Source: Saccoglossus kowalevskii (lineage: Eukaryota > Hemichordata > Enteropneusta > Harrimaniidae). Taken from it: a stretch of DNA of 32,408 nucleotides. The stretch spans positions 118,436 to 150,843 of the forward strand of contig NW_003116467.1 of NCBI RefSeq assembly GCF_000003605.2, in the 5' to 3' direction. The number at the start of each line of letters is the position of its first letter. Within the stretch, counting starts at the first letter, position 1. Below, in pieces: positions 20,163 to 30,152 of the stretch. Both the position numbers and the translations under genes were made by a program. Under the pieces are notes generated by a model. It was not told where the DNA came from. It did no database searches and saw nothing but the letters and a program-made list of their open reading frames with translations.

Positions 20163-20211
20163 TTAGGGGGGAATAATGCGTCTTTTTTAGTGGAATTAAA
20201 ATTGGGAAATG

Positions 20212-20347
20212 AGTTGCATCGTCAGTGATTTCAACAACACTTCTACAATGAAGAAACAGAAATGGTCACACAAAAAATTATTATATTTTATTACAATACA
20301 ATTGCCACCAGAATTTACAAGGTTACAATTATTAGTCTGTTGGTACA
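20212..20347 (+). repeat. Dispersed repeat A, copy 2
   Basis: Matches the minus strand of 1766-1891. The shared core reads GAAACAGAAATGGTC, then TTTTATTACAATA, GAATTTACAAGGTTA and TAGTCTGTTGG. It lies 50 bp beyond the hAT insertion and is not part of it. Confidence 0.7.
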
Positions 20348-20946
20348 GTCATTGTCAAATGTGTTCAATCATGTGCAAACGCTCGATGCAAAGCATTTTT
20401 TGCCATGTTTTCCCCGCACAATTTGACCTGAAATACTGTAGTACACACATACTGCACTGTAAACCTTTTACTTTTTGCTGCAAGCAATTTGTGGGATTGG
20501 ATGATTTAACATGTTCTTATAGCAACATTTTGTAGAAATTACTCGCTTTGTCTCTAGGAACAAGCATGCTATTATCTAGACTTGTGACATAAAATTAGTT
20601 TGTAGTAGTTTTGACAATTGGGATTATGGTATTTGCTTTATTAATAGAGTACGTGCAAGTGTAAATAGTAGTAGTCTCTTGTCAAAATAAGTTTACATAG
20701 ATCCAGTATGCAGTAAATGTAATTTTTGATTTATGTGCACTTCTACTTCTTCTACTCTTACTCCTTTTATGAAGCAAGCTTCTGTCATAGACTGTATACA
20801 ATTCATAATTGTCTGTAATTGTACACATGAATTATATCTACTGCATCCTGAAAGAAGTCATAACAGCATGAACAGCTGTTGCAGCTAGTCTCAATTTGTG
20901 TAATAATTGTTAAATTATCTTTTAATTCTGTATTGTATCTTCTCAG

Positions 20947-21014
20947 GTAGAAGAAGGTATGATCGTAAGCAGAGTGGATATGGTGGTCAAACTAAAGTAA
21001 TTTTCCGTAAGAAG
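20947..21014 (+). CDS. RPL36A: RPL36A exon 3 (eL42 E-site loop)
   Basis: Completes Gly37 and codes residues 38-59: [16 protein letters not shown], then VIFRKK. This is the loop that reaches the tRNA exit site. Lys53, equivalent to the methylated yeast Lys55, is kept. The next residue is Val54 (GTA, 20997-20999), where yeast and human have Pro; this is the position whose change to Gln gives cycloheximide resistance in yeasts. Arg38 replaces the yeast Lys40 methylation site. Acceptor tctcag at 20946; donor gtaagc at 21015; phases agree with both neighbours. Confidence 0.97.
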
Positions 21015-21079
21015 GTAAGCATATAACATGTACCATATTTGGTTTATTAGTACTTTATACACTACTCAACCAAAACTGG

Positions 21080-21251
21080 AAAGAGTATTATAAGGCCCCC
21101 TCACCCCTAACCTTAATTTAACACTCAAGCCCCCCAATGAAATTCATTATCTCTCTCCAAATAAGAAGTGATCCATAGAGGGATATATACAATTGATATG
21201 GGGCAGGGTTAGGATTAGAGTTATATGTGAGGGGCCCTAAGGAACTCTTAC
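21080..21251. mobile_element. Imperfect inverted-repeat element (MITE-like)
   Basis: The left arm AAAGAGTATTATAAGGCCCC then CTCAC pairs with the right arm, which reads TAAGAGTTCCTTAGGGCCCC then TCAC when reverse complemented. An inner TAACCTTAAT/AACTCTAAT block also matches. It is about 172 bp with no ORF. No clear target duplication was found, so the class is open. Confidence 0.55.
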
Positions 21252-21440
21252 CCAAAAGCCCTGTGTTTTTAGTATATATTTAGCACTGTGGTTATCATAA
21301 TATCACAACTAGGGGATATAATATAATAAAACGGGGAATGGATATGCAAAATAATACATTTGGATGACATGTTCATGTCATAAATGTTTCCAGCATGCAG
21401 CTTAAAAACAAGAAGTGAGCACTCTCCAATGGCCACTTTC

Positions 21441-21584
21441 TACTGTGAAATACTTTATTTTAGCTGGAATTAATTTTCGCTGAAAAAGCTTTCTGTATGG
21501 AATTTATTTTCACTGATTTTTGATGAGTTGAATGTGAGACGTAGGAAAAAAGCAAAAATAGCGGAAATATAGTATTCTACAGTA
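21441..21584. mobile_element. MITE with TACTGTA ends, copy 3
   Basis: It begins TACTGTGAAATACTTTATTT and ends, reverse complemented, TACTGTAGAATACTATATTT. The interior has AATTAATTTTCGCTGA and TTTATTTTCACTGATTTTT, the same vocabulary as the copies at 4335-4545 and 4612-4809. It is 144 bp and more diverged. Confidence 0.65.
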
Positions 21585-22109
21585 TTTATTTGGCCCTAAC
21601 CTTGAGACGTCGTGTTACAGAAATTACGGTTTCTGTGGCAAAATGTATGGTTTGAACTTCAAAAAAAAACAGGTGAAACAATGACATTTGATGTAAAAAT
21701 TCACTATTTCACTGTTCTTATTGAGCATTTTATTTTTTGGATAGCTGCATCTCTCATAGTGCAGTTTCAAAGATTGTTTGTAATGTGGTTTTACAAAAAC
21801 ACATTTTCAATAAGTTGTGACAAAATGAGTGAATAAACGCTTCATGCAATTCTTTTGACATTGTCTGTTGAAAATATTTATGAACACTGTTTCTGAACAA
21901 TGTTGAATCAGTCCTGTCCTCGAAGTCGCAACCTGTAAAAGGCTGTAGAACATTCTTTTAATGCAATTTACAGTTGAATTAAATCATGTATTGGTTCAGT
22001 TGTGAATAATTATTCCTCAAAACAGATGTTTTCTCAGATAATATACCCATTATTCACTCTTGATGGTATTTTACACATTTTTTGTAACCATGTGAATTTG
22101 TCATTGCAG

Positions 22110-22226
22110 GCTAAAACAACAAAAAAGATTGTTCTGAGGTTGGAATGTACCAACTGCAAGACTCGTAAACAGCTCACGATAAAGAGGTGTAAACACTTTG
22201 AATTAGGTGGTGACAAGAAGAGGAAG
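22110..22226 (+). CDS. RPL36A: RPL36A exon 4 (eL42 C-terminal zinc half)
   Basis: Thirty-nine codons, residues 60-98: [20 protein letters not shown], then [19 protein letters not shown]. The second zinc pair is C72-x2-C75, the compact form seen in yeast rather than the longer CVEPNC of vertebrates. The exon ends AAG followed by gcaagt, a GC donor in otherwise perfect context. Phase 0 at both ends. Confidence 0.97.
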
Positions 22227-22773
22227 GCAAGTAGTTATTTTGTATTCCAGTCGCAGCTCTTTTCTCACATTGGGCCTGTTTTGAATTCTGCTCATTGTAA
22301 TTGGGAATGGATGTCCCCATGGATATATATTACTATATTATATATAACACAAAATACATGTTGGGCCATTACCAACAATCCATATCATGCGAATTTCTGC
22401 CTCAATTAGTAAAGATGGTGGGCATTTAGGGCCTCATCACATGCATGTCAGATTGCAGATCCACCAACTTTCATACTGTTTCTATCACATGCATGTCATA
22501 TTGCAGATACCACTAATTTTCATAGTGTATCACATTTGTTGGTTTAAAACATTCTCCAAAACTAAAGTTTCGTCCTGAGTTACCATTGCTAACTAGCAAC
22601 TGGAAGCCAGTTAGTTATCATTCAAGCATCATGGATGTTCAATTAATATGTGCATAATTTACTTGTAAAACTTCGCTTCTTTCACTATATTACCTAAAAA
22701 GTACCACTTTTCTGTTCAAGTTGTGTAAATTGTAGTGAAACATTACTCACATCTTTTTATATTTGTTTTTCAG
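22227..22773 (+). other. RPL36A intron 4, GC-AG type
   Basis: It starts gcaagt and ends tgtttttcag. Shifting the boundary cannot give a GT donor without breaking the conserved GGDKKRKGQ junction. It contains a two-copy direct repeat, period 49 bp, sharing ATCACATGCATGTCA at 22435 and 22484. Confidence 0.88.
22435..22532. repeat. Two-copy tandem duplication, period 49 bp
   Basis: Copies start ATCACATGCATGTCAGATTG and ATCACATGCATGTCATATTG and stay alignable through CCAC(C/T)AA(C/T)TTTCATA. Intronic; no function is apparent. Confidence 0.7.
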
Positions 22774-22794
22774 GGACAAATGATCCAGTTCTAA
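22774..22794 (+). CDS. RPL36A: RPL36A exon 5 (eL42 C-terminus)
   Basis: Six codons plus stop: GQMIQF then TAA, matching the conserved eL42 end GQ(V/A/M)(I/L)QF. The assembled protein is 104 residues, compared with 106 in human, the difference lying in the second zinc knuckle. Confidence 0.95.
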   Translation, partial: GQMIQF

Positions 22795-22876
22795 ACAAGT
22801 CAAAAATCCAACAGCTTACATCTACAACTGAAGTTATCATATTTTACCATTATATGAACACTTGAAATGGAATGAT

Positions 22877-22882
22877 AATAAA
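22877..22882 (+). terminator. RPL36A polyadenylation signal AATAAA
   Basis: A canonical AATAAA 83 nt beyond the stop codon gives a short 3' UTR of about 100 nt, usual for ribosomal protein mRNAs. Confidence 0.75.
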
Positions 22883-22899
22883 CATCGTGACTGTTTACA

Positions 22900-23587
22900 T
22901 TCTTGGTCTTGTCCTTCTTGATATTGTTAATCATTTAATTACTGTTATAAAATCACCAGTATCACTAAATTTGGGGCTTTTTGTTGAAAACATTTTTAGA
23001 GGATTACGTCGTCATATATATAGATATGACACATTGATAGTGTTGATTTATAACATGTAATAATGGAGCAGTGTGGAGTGCTTTGTTTTCATCATAACAT
23101 GGACTGGAATATATGTGCAGTGGAAGCTTAAAAAGGGAAATGTACATTGTGGTCAGCAAGTTGATGCTTGCATTTCAGCTATGCAAACATATAAAAATAA
23201 TGATGCATATGTACATCAATTTTCATTACCGTTTGAGAAAAATATGGCTAACTGATGGCCATTTTGATCCTTAAATTTGCTAAGTTTTCTTAAACATGTT
23301 TGGAAACATTTCTCTGGGGACCAAAATGAAGCAATACTGCCAGATCTCAGTTGTGTATGGATGGATTTTGTAAAAACTTAGTACATACATGAACATTGGA
23401 CAGCATAGGACCTTGATGCATGTCATTTTGTTTTTCAGATCAGATTCAAAATGGCAGGCTGGTGGCCATTTTGTTTTAATTAATTTGGTCCCTGAGCTAT
23501 ATCTCTGACGCGTCTTGATCGATCATGTTCAAACTTTATGTATACATCATACAATCTTGCCAAATTTTTCTTTCTAGTGTGGAAATA
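22900..23587. other. Intergenic, no gene seen
   Basis: It contains repeat-like text around 23440-23570 (TATATCTCTGACGCGTCTTG, then CATGTTCAAACTTTATGTAT) with the flavour of a dispersed invertebrate repeat, but only one copy is in the window. Short plus-strand ORFs here have no recognisable features. Confidence 0.5.
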
Positions 23588-25376
23588 CCAAAGTCAGTGG
23601 TTTTGTTTCTCCACCAAAGTCAGTGGATGTGTTTCTCCACCAAAGTCAGTGGATGTGTTTCTCCACCAAAGTCAGTGGTTTTGTTTCTCCACCATAGTGG
23701 TTTTGTTTCTCTACCAAAGTCAGTGGATGCGTTTCTCCACCAAAGTCAGTGGATTTGTTTCTCCACCATAGTTAGTGGTTTTGTTTCTCCACCAAAGTCA
23801 GTGGATTTGTTTCTTCACCAAAGTCGGTGGATTTGTTTCTCCACCATAGTTAGTGGCTGTATTTCTCCACCAAAGTCAGTGGTTTTGTTTCTTCACCAAA
23901 GTCAGTGGTTTTGTTTCTTCACCAAAGTCGGTGGATTTGTTTCTCCACCATAGTTAGTGGCTGTGTTTCTTCACCAAAGTCAGTGGTTTTGTTTCTTCAC
24001 CAAAGTCGGTGGATTTGTTTCTCCACCATAGTTAGTGGCTGTGTTTCTCCACCAAAGTCAGTGGTTTTGTTTCTTCACCAAAATTAGTAGTTTTGTTTCT
24101 CCACCATAGTTAGTGGTTGTGTTTCTCCACCAAAGTCAGTGGTTTTGTTTCTTCACCAAAGTCAGTGGTTTTGTTTCTTCACCAAAGTCAGTGGTTTTGT
24201 TTCTCCACCATAGTTAGTGGTTTTGTTTCTCCACCAAAGTCAGTGGTTTTGTTTCTCCACCATAGTCAGTGGTTTTGTTTCTTCACCAAAGTCAGTGGTT
24301 TTGTTTCTTCACCAAAGTCAGTGGTTTTGTTTCTCCACCATAGTTAGTGGTTTTGTTTCTCCACCAAAGTCAGTGGTTTTGTTTCTCCACCAAAGTCAGT
24401 GGTTTTGTTTCTCCACCAAAGTCAGTGGTTTTGTTTCTCCACCATATTTAGTGGTTGTGTTTCTCCACCAAAGTCAGTGGTTTTGTTTCTTCACCAAAGT
24501 CGGTGGATTTGTTTCTTCACTATAGTTAGTGGCTGTGTTTCTCCACCAAAGTCAGTGGTTTTGTTTCTTCACCAAAGTCGGTGGATTTGTTTCTCCACCA
24601 TAGTTAGTGGCTGTGTTTCTCCACCAAAGTCAGTGGTTTTGTTTCTTCACCAAAATTAGTAGTTTTGTTTCTCCACCATAGTTAGTGGTTGTGTTTCTCC
24701 ACCAAAGTCAGTGGTTTTGTTTCTTCACCAAAGTCAGTGGTTTTGTTTCTTCACCAAAGTCAGTGGTTTTGTTTCTCCACCTCAGTCAGTGGTTTTGTTT
24801 CTCCACCTCAGTCAGTGGTTTTCTTTCTCCACCAAAGTCATTGGTTTTGTTTCTCCACCAAAGTCAGTGGATTTGTTTCTCCACCAAAGTCAGTGGTTTT
24901 GTTTCTCCACCAAAGTCAGTGGTTTTGTTTCTCCACCAAAGTCAGTTGATTTGTTTCTCCACCAAAGTCAGTTGATTTGTTTCTCCACCAATGTCAGTGG
25001 TTTTGTTTCTCCACCAAAGTCAGTGGATTTGTTTCTCCACCAAAGTCAGTGGATTTGTTTCTCCACCAAAGTCAGTGGTTTTGTTTCTCCACCAAAGTCA
25101 GTGGTTTTGTTTCTCCACCAAAGTCAGTGGATTTGTTTCTCCACCAAAGTCAGTGGTTTTGTTTCTCCACCATAGTTAGTGGCTGTGTTTCTCCACCAAA
25201 GTCAGTGGTTTTGTTTCTTCACCAAAATTAGTAGTTTTGTTTCTCCACCATAGTTAGTGGTTGTGTTTCTCCACCAAAGTCAGTGGTTTGTTTCTCCACC
25301 TCAGTCAGTGGTTTTGTTTCTCCACCAAAGTCAGTGGTTTTGTTTCTTCACCAAAGTCAGTGGTTGTGTTCCTCTA
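23588..25376. repeat. 26-bp minisatellite, about 68 copies
   Basis: The unit begins CAAAGTCAGTGGTTTTGTTT and ends CTCCAC. Most copies are exactly 26 bp; shortened units lie near 23690 and 25285. Variants CATAGTTAGTGGCTGTG, CAAAGTCGGTGGATTTG and TTCTTCAC recur in order, showing a higher-order structure. Because 26 is not a multiple of three, the frame rotates every unit and all three plus frames stay open for long stretches (up to 154 codons). This is a property of the unit and not evidence of a gene: there is no start context, splice partner or codon bias. Confidence 0.95.
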
Positions 25377-25744
25377 CATCCCCCATACAAAAACCGTGGC
25401 CCATACACATATCATCATCACAATGAATGACATATCTAATACTAATTATTAATTGCTCGTTAATTTGAAAGTAGATTTGTTGTACAGTATGCAAATCAGT
25501 CAGTCATTAGATGGTTGACATAAAGTACGATATTACATGTGCTAGTTTTTAAAATCTCTCCACTTATCCTGTTATTATGTGATGGATACGCAGTTACTTC
25601 AAATCTCAAATATATACACTTAATCAAATATCCTGTTCTATCCGGGTCAAGCAATTTTTTACTTTTCTATAAGGGGAAATGTTATTCATGCTAAAAATAA
25701 AGTAATATGGACGGAAAGCATATTTAGTAATTGAATAATTTCTG

Positions 25745-26000
25745 TTGACAATAGACTAGCCAATTATTCACTCGCCCAGAGTAGACGCGACCACAAGTTG
25801 GCGCTAGCGAGATTCGAAAGCCAACTGTTTATTCAAAACCCAAGCAGTTAGCAAATTCGTTGCCCCAATACTTCTGAGATTTGCTGTTAAGAGAACCATA
25901 ACATCTATAAAAAGCATAAAGTGCTGAGATTCGCTTCGAGTATACCTGATATGTTCTTTTAACACATGAAACGGATGTGCATAGCCCGGGGTGCATAGAT
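25745..26000 (-). repeat. Dispersed repeat B, copy 2
   Basis: The reverse complement matches about 5200-5400. The matched part includes ACAATGT and TAAAATTTG words, CTCAGAAGTATTGGGGCAAC, GCTAACTGCTTGGGTTTTGA and AAACAGTTGGCTTTCGAATC. Both copies have an AACAG or TACAG 3' splice-like word just before CAAxTCTCAG. Confidence 0.6.
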
Positions 26001-26187
26001 CAAATTTTATATACATTGTAGTTTCCATACGCATAAAAGCACCCGTACATATTTTGACAATAAACCCCTCTTTCACATTGTGCAAATACAAACAAGACAC
26101 TTTGCAGCTCGATTCATTTGTGCTGACATGAGGTGACAGCCACGGGAATTGTTGAACACTGATGGCGCTATTCATTTCGTGTTTCAC
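25804..26187 (-). CDS. Unrecognised 127-residue ORF overlapping repeat B
   Basis: It opens at MKHEMNSAISVQQFPW and ends WVLNKQLAFESR. There is no signal peptide, transmembrane segment or familiar motif; five Cys are scattered through it. The last 60 or so codons lie in dispersed repeat B, whose other copy (near 5340) does not keep this frame. Chance or a degraded mobile-element exon are the likeliest explanations; it is listed because it is long for this AT-rich region. Confidence 0.2.
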   Translation of the reverse strand: MKHEMNSAISVQQFPWLSPHVSTNESSCKVSCLYLHNVKEGFIVKICTGAFMRMETTMYIKFDLCTPGYAHPFHVLKEHIRYTRSESQHFMLFIDVMVLLTANLRSIGATNLLTAWVLNKQLAFESR

Positions 26188-27166
26188 AGTGTGAAATTTT
26201 CTCAGATATTATTAGGCCAATGAAAAAAATGCGGGTTTGGGTTTCGTTACGTTTCGTGGAAAAGATTAAGCCTGTGTGGGCTCATTACTGTACTGTGGCC
26301 AATGACATTAAACTTTGCTCTTCCATAAAGCAGCAGTTTCCCTCTTCAAATAATCAAAATACCACTGATACCCTGTAGAAACATGTCTATTGCTTCACAA
26401 CGACTGGCCCAGGGGATTTTCGTCTTCTCAATTTCTCAAGATAAACATCCCAAGGTTGTTTTGTTTACTAGAAGGAAATGTCTTTTGGCAGCATTTCTTG
26501 TATTAATTTCCATTGCATAAAAGAGCAGCAAATACTGTTACTGAAGCACAGAATTGTTTCCCCGATCATTCACACAAACTGAAAATCAAGTCTTTTAGCG
26601 CATCCATAGTTGTTGATACTTTGCAGCCGCCATAATGGATGTATTGCGACGTATTTTGACCCCTGCCTGACCTTCCATTCTGCTACATTTACTGCCCTTT
26701 CATACCAGTTCGATTTCCTTTCATTATTTCATCCAGATTCTATGATATTTAACATTTAAAACCAATCTTTATTTCACAGTTTTCGCTTTTCTAAAATTAT
26801 TTTACTGATCAAAAGACTTTTCACTCCCGCCATGCAATCTCCCATAGTATTCCGCAGTTGCAGCGGCGATCGCCAACATAACTACAAATGACCCTCGCTC
26901 TTAGAACCTAAGGAATTAGTGTAAAAAAATACAATCACATTACGGAATACGAGTTCTGATTTCTAGCAACAACAAACGACTTCACTATCAATCTCAACTA
27001 TATATGTCTTACACATGTATTAACATAACGATATGAGTCGGCATATATTACATACATTCCTGTGTCAACACTTGGGACACAGTAAAGAATGTTTCCCATC
27101 CCTGTTTCTTTTCTAAGGAGCAGATTCCCATGAACTCTTTATGCTCCTTCCGTCTGAGTAACATGC

Positions 27167-27174
27167 TGACGTCA
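27167..27174. promoter_or_regulatory. Palindromic CRE-like site TGACGTCA
   Basis: A perfect TGACGTCA lies about 270 bp upstream of the possible 5' UTR exon of the secreted-protein gene. It is a candidate CREB/ATF site, on motif evidence only. Confidence 0.35.
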
Positions 27175-27440
27175 CTGGTGACTTGGTCTGTCTGATCTAT
27201 TGCACTACAAGGGGTGTATCAATACTATATGGTGATATAATCTGTGAAAGGAACCCATCTCCTGAAGTACATAATATATATGTGGTAAATAATGTTTCGT
27301 ATACCATTGAAAGTATCTCGCAAGTTTTCTAAATTGTGAATTGTTCATTAAGTTCGACTAATACAATTTCAGTCGTCCCCACCTACTGGGAAAATGGGCT
27401 GTCTCTGACGTGCATCTCGAGGGGGTGGAACAAACAGTCA

Positions 27441-27507
27441 TAATATAGGATGTTTTCTCGCATCGCCTTCACAAGTACGCGGCATAGCAGAACAAGTACG
27501 AGACGAG
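27441..27507 (+). other. Possible 5' UTR exon of the secreted-protein gene
   Basis: The sequence ends GACGAG followed by the strong donor gtaaga at 27508. A matching acceptor, cattatag, ends at 27781, 21 bp before the coding ATG. A non-coding first exon with a 274-bp intron would explain both signals. The start of the exon is not defined by the sequence. Confidence 0.35.
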
Positions 27508-27802
27508 GTAAGACCAATTCTCACAAATGCTTGAGAAGTAAGCCAAGCTTTTTTGACTTGTGCATTCTGATGATACCATGTAGGCAGCATCGAGTTAAAT
27601 ACTCATATCTACTATTGTTGTGTAGCATTTTCAAGGCGTTGTTTAGAAAACCCATCAAACCATAGAATTCATGTTTTTACTTTAATGTAGTTTTATGTAA
27701 AAGAACACGTTTTCGTTCGCACACATTTCTGTTACACTTTCATACAGTGTCAGTGAGTTCAATGAATTGTCTTCATTATAGGAACTATTCTGCGAACGGA
27801 TC

Positions 27803-27909
27803 ATGACGTCGTTTCCTGTTATGAAAGTGATATTGCTTGTCCTGTGCGCATTGTCCGTGGTTCAAGGATGCTGGCGAAGTAAAAACAAAGATACAACAGA
27901 AGAAGAAGA
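27803..27909 (+). CDS. Secreted Cys-rich Tlde1-like protein, exon 1 (signal peptide)
   Basis: The ATG at 27803 starts MTSFPVMKVILLVLCALSVV, a typical signal peptide with likely cleavage after QG (residue 22), followed by CWRSKNKDTTEEE. The donor gtaaga at 27910 overlaps an apparent TAA, so the unspliced frame stops at once; splicing leaves two bases (phase 2). Exon 2 supplies the third. The predicted product of three exons is 203 residues, secreted or lumenal. Confidence 0.85.
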
Positions 27910-29737
27910 GTAAGATACATTTATTTTAAAGCATTAACATTGTATGTTTGACCATACCACGATACATCACATATAAATGACTTAACTATCATTCTTATGT
28001 TGCAAACTTAACCAGTATATGTTAAGTCCGACACAATGGCCAGTAGCAAGCTATTATTTCGTAGTGTATTAATATGCAAAATATGCATAGTCACCCGAAT
28101 TTGTTCATACTTTCAACAAAAACTGAGTTGTACATGTTATGTGTGCAATATAGTCAGTTCAACTTGAATTTTAGCAGATGATATGTCGTTCTACTGTCAT
28201 CGCGAGAATAGTAGTAATCCGCTGGGCAATGCATATATCTAGTAGTATTGCAATGTTTCACTGTCTTACACTGAGCGTCGCCTCGTGTTACACTAAACAA
28301 GCCGAGTCGCTGGTGGACTCGTCTTCTCGAACTGCATAAAAACTACACAAAATGCATATTCGAGTGAAATTTTTTGCTGGAAACATGTAATAAATCTATT
28401 TTAATAGTTTTCTACACAAAAACACGATGCATAAAGCCACATTGCTTTGAATGTTTACCATTCCATTTTCCATGATCGAAGTGGGCATATCAATTTTGGT
28501 TGATGTTACACACAATCATTTTAATGTAAATGTAGGTTTCAGTGAAATTACTACAAATATAGTATAACTATATAAAAAAAAACTAATGCGATAACATTTT
28601 GGCGCAGTATTTTTATTTCAATGTGGGATTGTAACTTTTACCGTGTGACGTTCTGGCCAAACTAATCCCATATCTGCTTCCATAACTCTGGTTGGGAGAC
28701 ATACATTATAGTTGTCCTTATCATTCAGTTTCTTGTAAAATATTGCGTACATAGAAATGGTACCTTCGGCATCGTTGTGAATCGGAAGTAGAAGCAGTTA
28801 AGTACGCGTATTTACTGGCAAGTATACTAAAATGCATTCCATATTTAGGACAAATTCCATCTGAACTGATCCGTATTCAAAAAATAACATTAGAAGTTGG
28901 CTAGATCGATTCACCGACCCCGAACTATGGAAAGATTTGTGACTCGGCTTACTGCAATAGCAACAAACCTCGACGTGGACAACTCTCATTTAATGGAAGG
29001 GTTTCTGCATCACAGACCCCGTCTTCTGATAATAGCAACCTCACCCCAGAAGCAGTCACACTAGACTTGGCAGTCTTCAAACTTTCCAAGTATTCCACTG
29101 TTAGGAGGAGTCAAGCGCACCCGAGCCCTGCCGGTATTCTTGGCAGGGCATAGTAGACTTGCAGCTCTGAAGTCGAATACGCGGCCATGTTCAACGTCCG
29201 AAAGACTAGTTCAGTCTTATATAGAAGAAATCCCGAGTTGTTCGCATCTTGTTTTTTAATATTTTGTCAGTAGGTAACGTACGTACATTACGGCACGTAT
29301 ATTTAGTCTGTATGTAAGCGTAAACTTTGATGGCATAGCCCTTTCAGTGTAGGGTTAATGATTTAGCTTGCATGCGTGGGTGGAGTGAAAAGTGAAAAAT
29401 CCACATGCAATTTGCAAATTAAAATGACTAAAACAAGCTGGTTCCATTTTAGGTAAAAATTTTGCTGGATTTGTTTGAATCTGCTAGATTGTTGTGAAAT
29501 TGTGGCACGTTGAGATATGGTTACATTTTGGCAATATTTTGTGTTGACTTGATTAGTTGATAAGCAATAATGTTCCATGTATAGCAATATTGTTATCCAA
29601 ACAGTGATGTAAATTGCAATATTGCCCAGTAGATTATTCTAGCGATGATATAGTAATCGTTGCATGGAATCACCTACATGATCGTTGGTATAAAATAAAT
29701 CAAGATAACACCCCGACCTTTTTCATCTCTTATACAG
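27910..29737 (+). other. Intron 1 of the secreted-protein gene
   Basis: Phase-2 intron of 1.8 kb from gtaaga to cttatacag. A GC-richer patch at about 28990-29240 includes a perfect 8-bp hairpin (GCCCTGCC/GGCAGGGC, 29125-29149). No other gene is recognised. Confidence 0.8.
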
Positions 29738-29872
29738 AACTGTGCCCTCGTGTTGTCGTAACTCTGGAAACAGACTGAGACAGCGTAATCCGACACCACT
29801 GCCAGACGAGTACGGGACAAACCACGCCGAGTGTGTTTATGATAAAGAGAATGGGTGTTTAATGTGTAAAAG
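29738..29872 (+). CDS. Secreted Cys-rich Tlde1-like protein, exon 2
   Basis: It completes Glu36 and codes residues 37-80, with TVPSCCRNSGNRLRQRNP at the start and ECVYDKENGCLMCK at the end. Five Cys (41, 42, 68, 76, 79) suggest a small disulfide-bonded N-terminal module before the core domain. Acceptor tacag at 29737; donor gtaaca at 29873; phase 2 on both sides. The module is not recognised as a named domain. Confidence 0.85.
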
Positions 29873-30152
29873 GTAACATGTTTTGACGAATAAACACAGT
29901 ACACATTGTCACAGTCAAAATAATAATCGACGCCCCCCCGTATATAGTTGGAATTCCCAATGGACGTGTCCTACGAACGGGTTAGTTTTATCGGGATAAT
30001 ATATTTGTTGCGTTGTGTGCTACTGATACAAAGTATGCCTACGGATATTTTGCAAATCGTTGTGTACGAATAATTTCTTTGTTTTTAATTTAATTGGTGC
30101 TTTATATGATAAATGCCATTATTATTATAACATACATGCTTTGTTTCTGTAG

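Larger units (their letters stand above)
18622..20946 (+). other. RPL36A intron 2 carrying a hAT element and a dispersed repeat
   Basis: Phase-1 intron of 2.3 kb. It contains the hAT-type insertion (18769-20154), which includes the assembly gap, and dispersed repeat A copy 2 (20212-20347). Without the insertion the intron would be about 0.9 kb. Confidence 0.85.
21015..22109 (+). other. RPL36A intron 3 with two small inverted-repeat elements
   Basis: Phase-0 intron from gtaagc to attgcag. It holds an imperfect inverted-repeat element (21080-21251) and a TACTGTA-ended MITE (21441-21584). A short ORF at 21612-21836 has no recognisable feature. Confidence 0.85.
25377..27440. other. Intergenic region with dispersed repeat B and an unplaced ORF
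   Basis: Apart from repeat B (about 25745-26000) and the 127-codon minus-strand ORF that overlaps it, no gene is recognised. A palindromic CRE-like site occurs at 27167-27174. Confidence 0.5.

Noticed and set aside
23525-25452. Many overlapping plus-strand ORFs of up to 154 codons with repeated SQWFCFSTKVSGF-like peptides
   Set aside because: They are translations of the 26-bp minisatellite in rotating frames; there is no splice partner, start context or codon bias.
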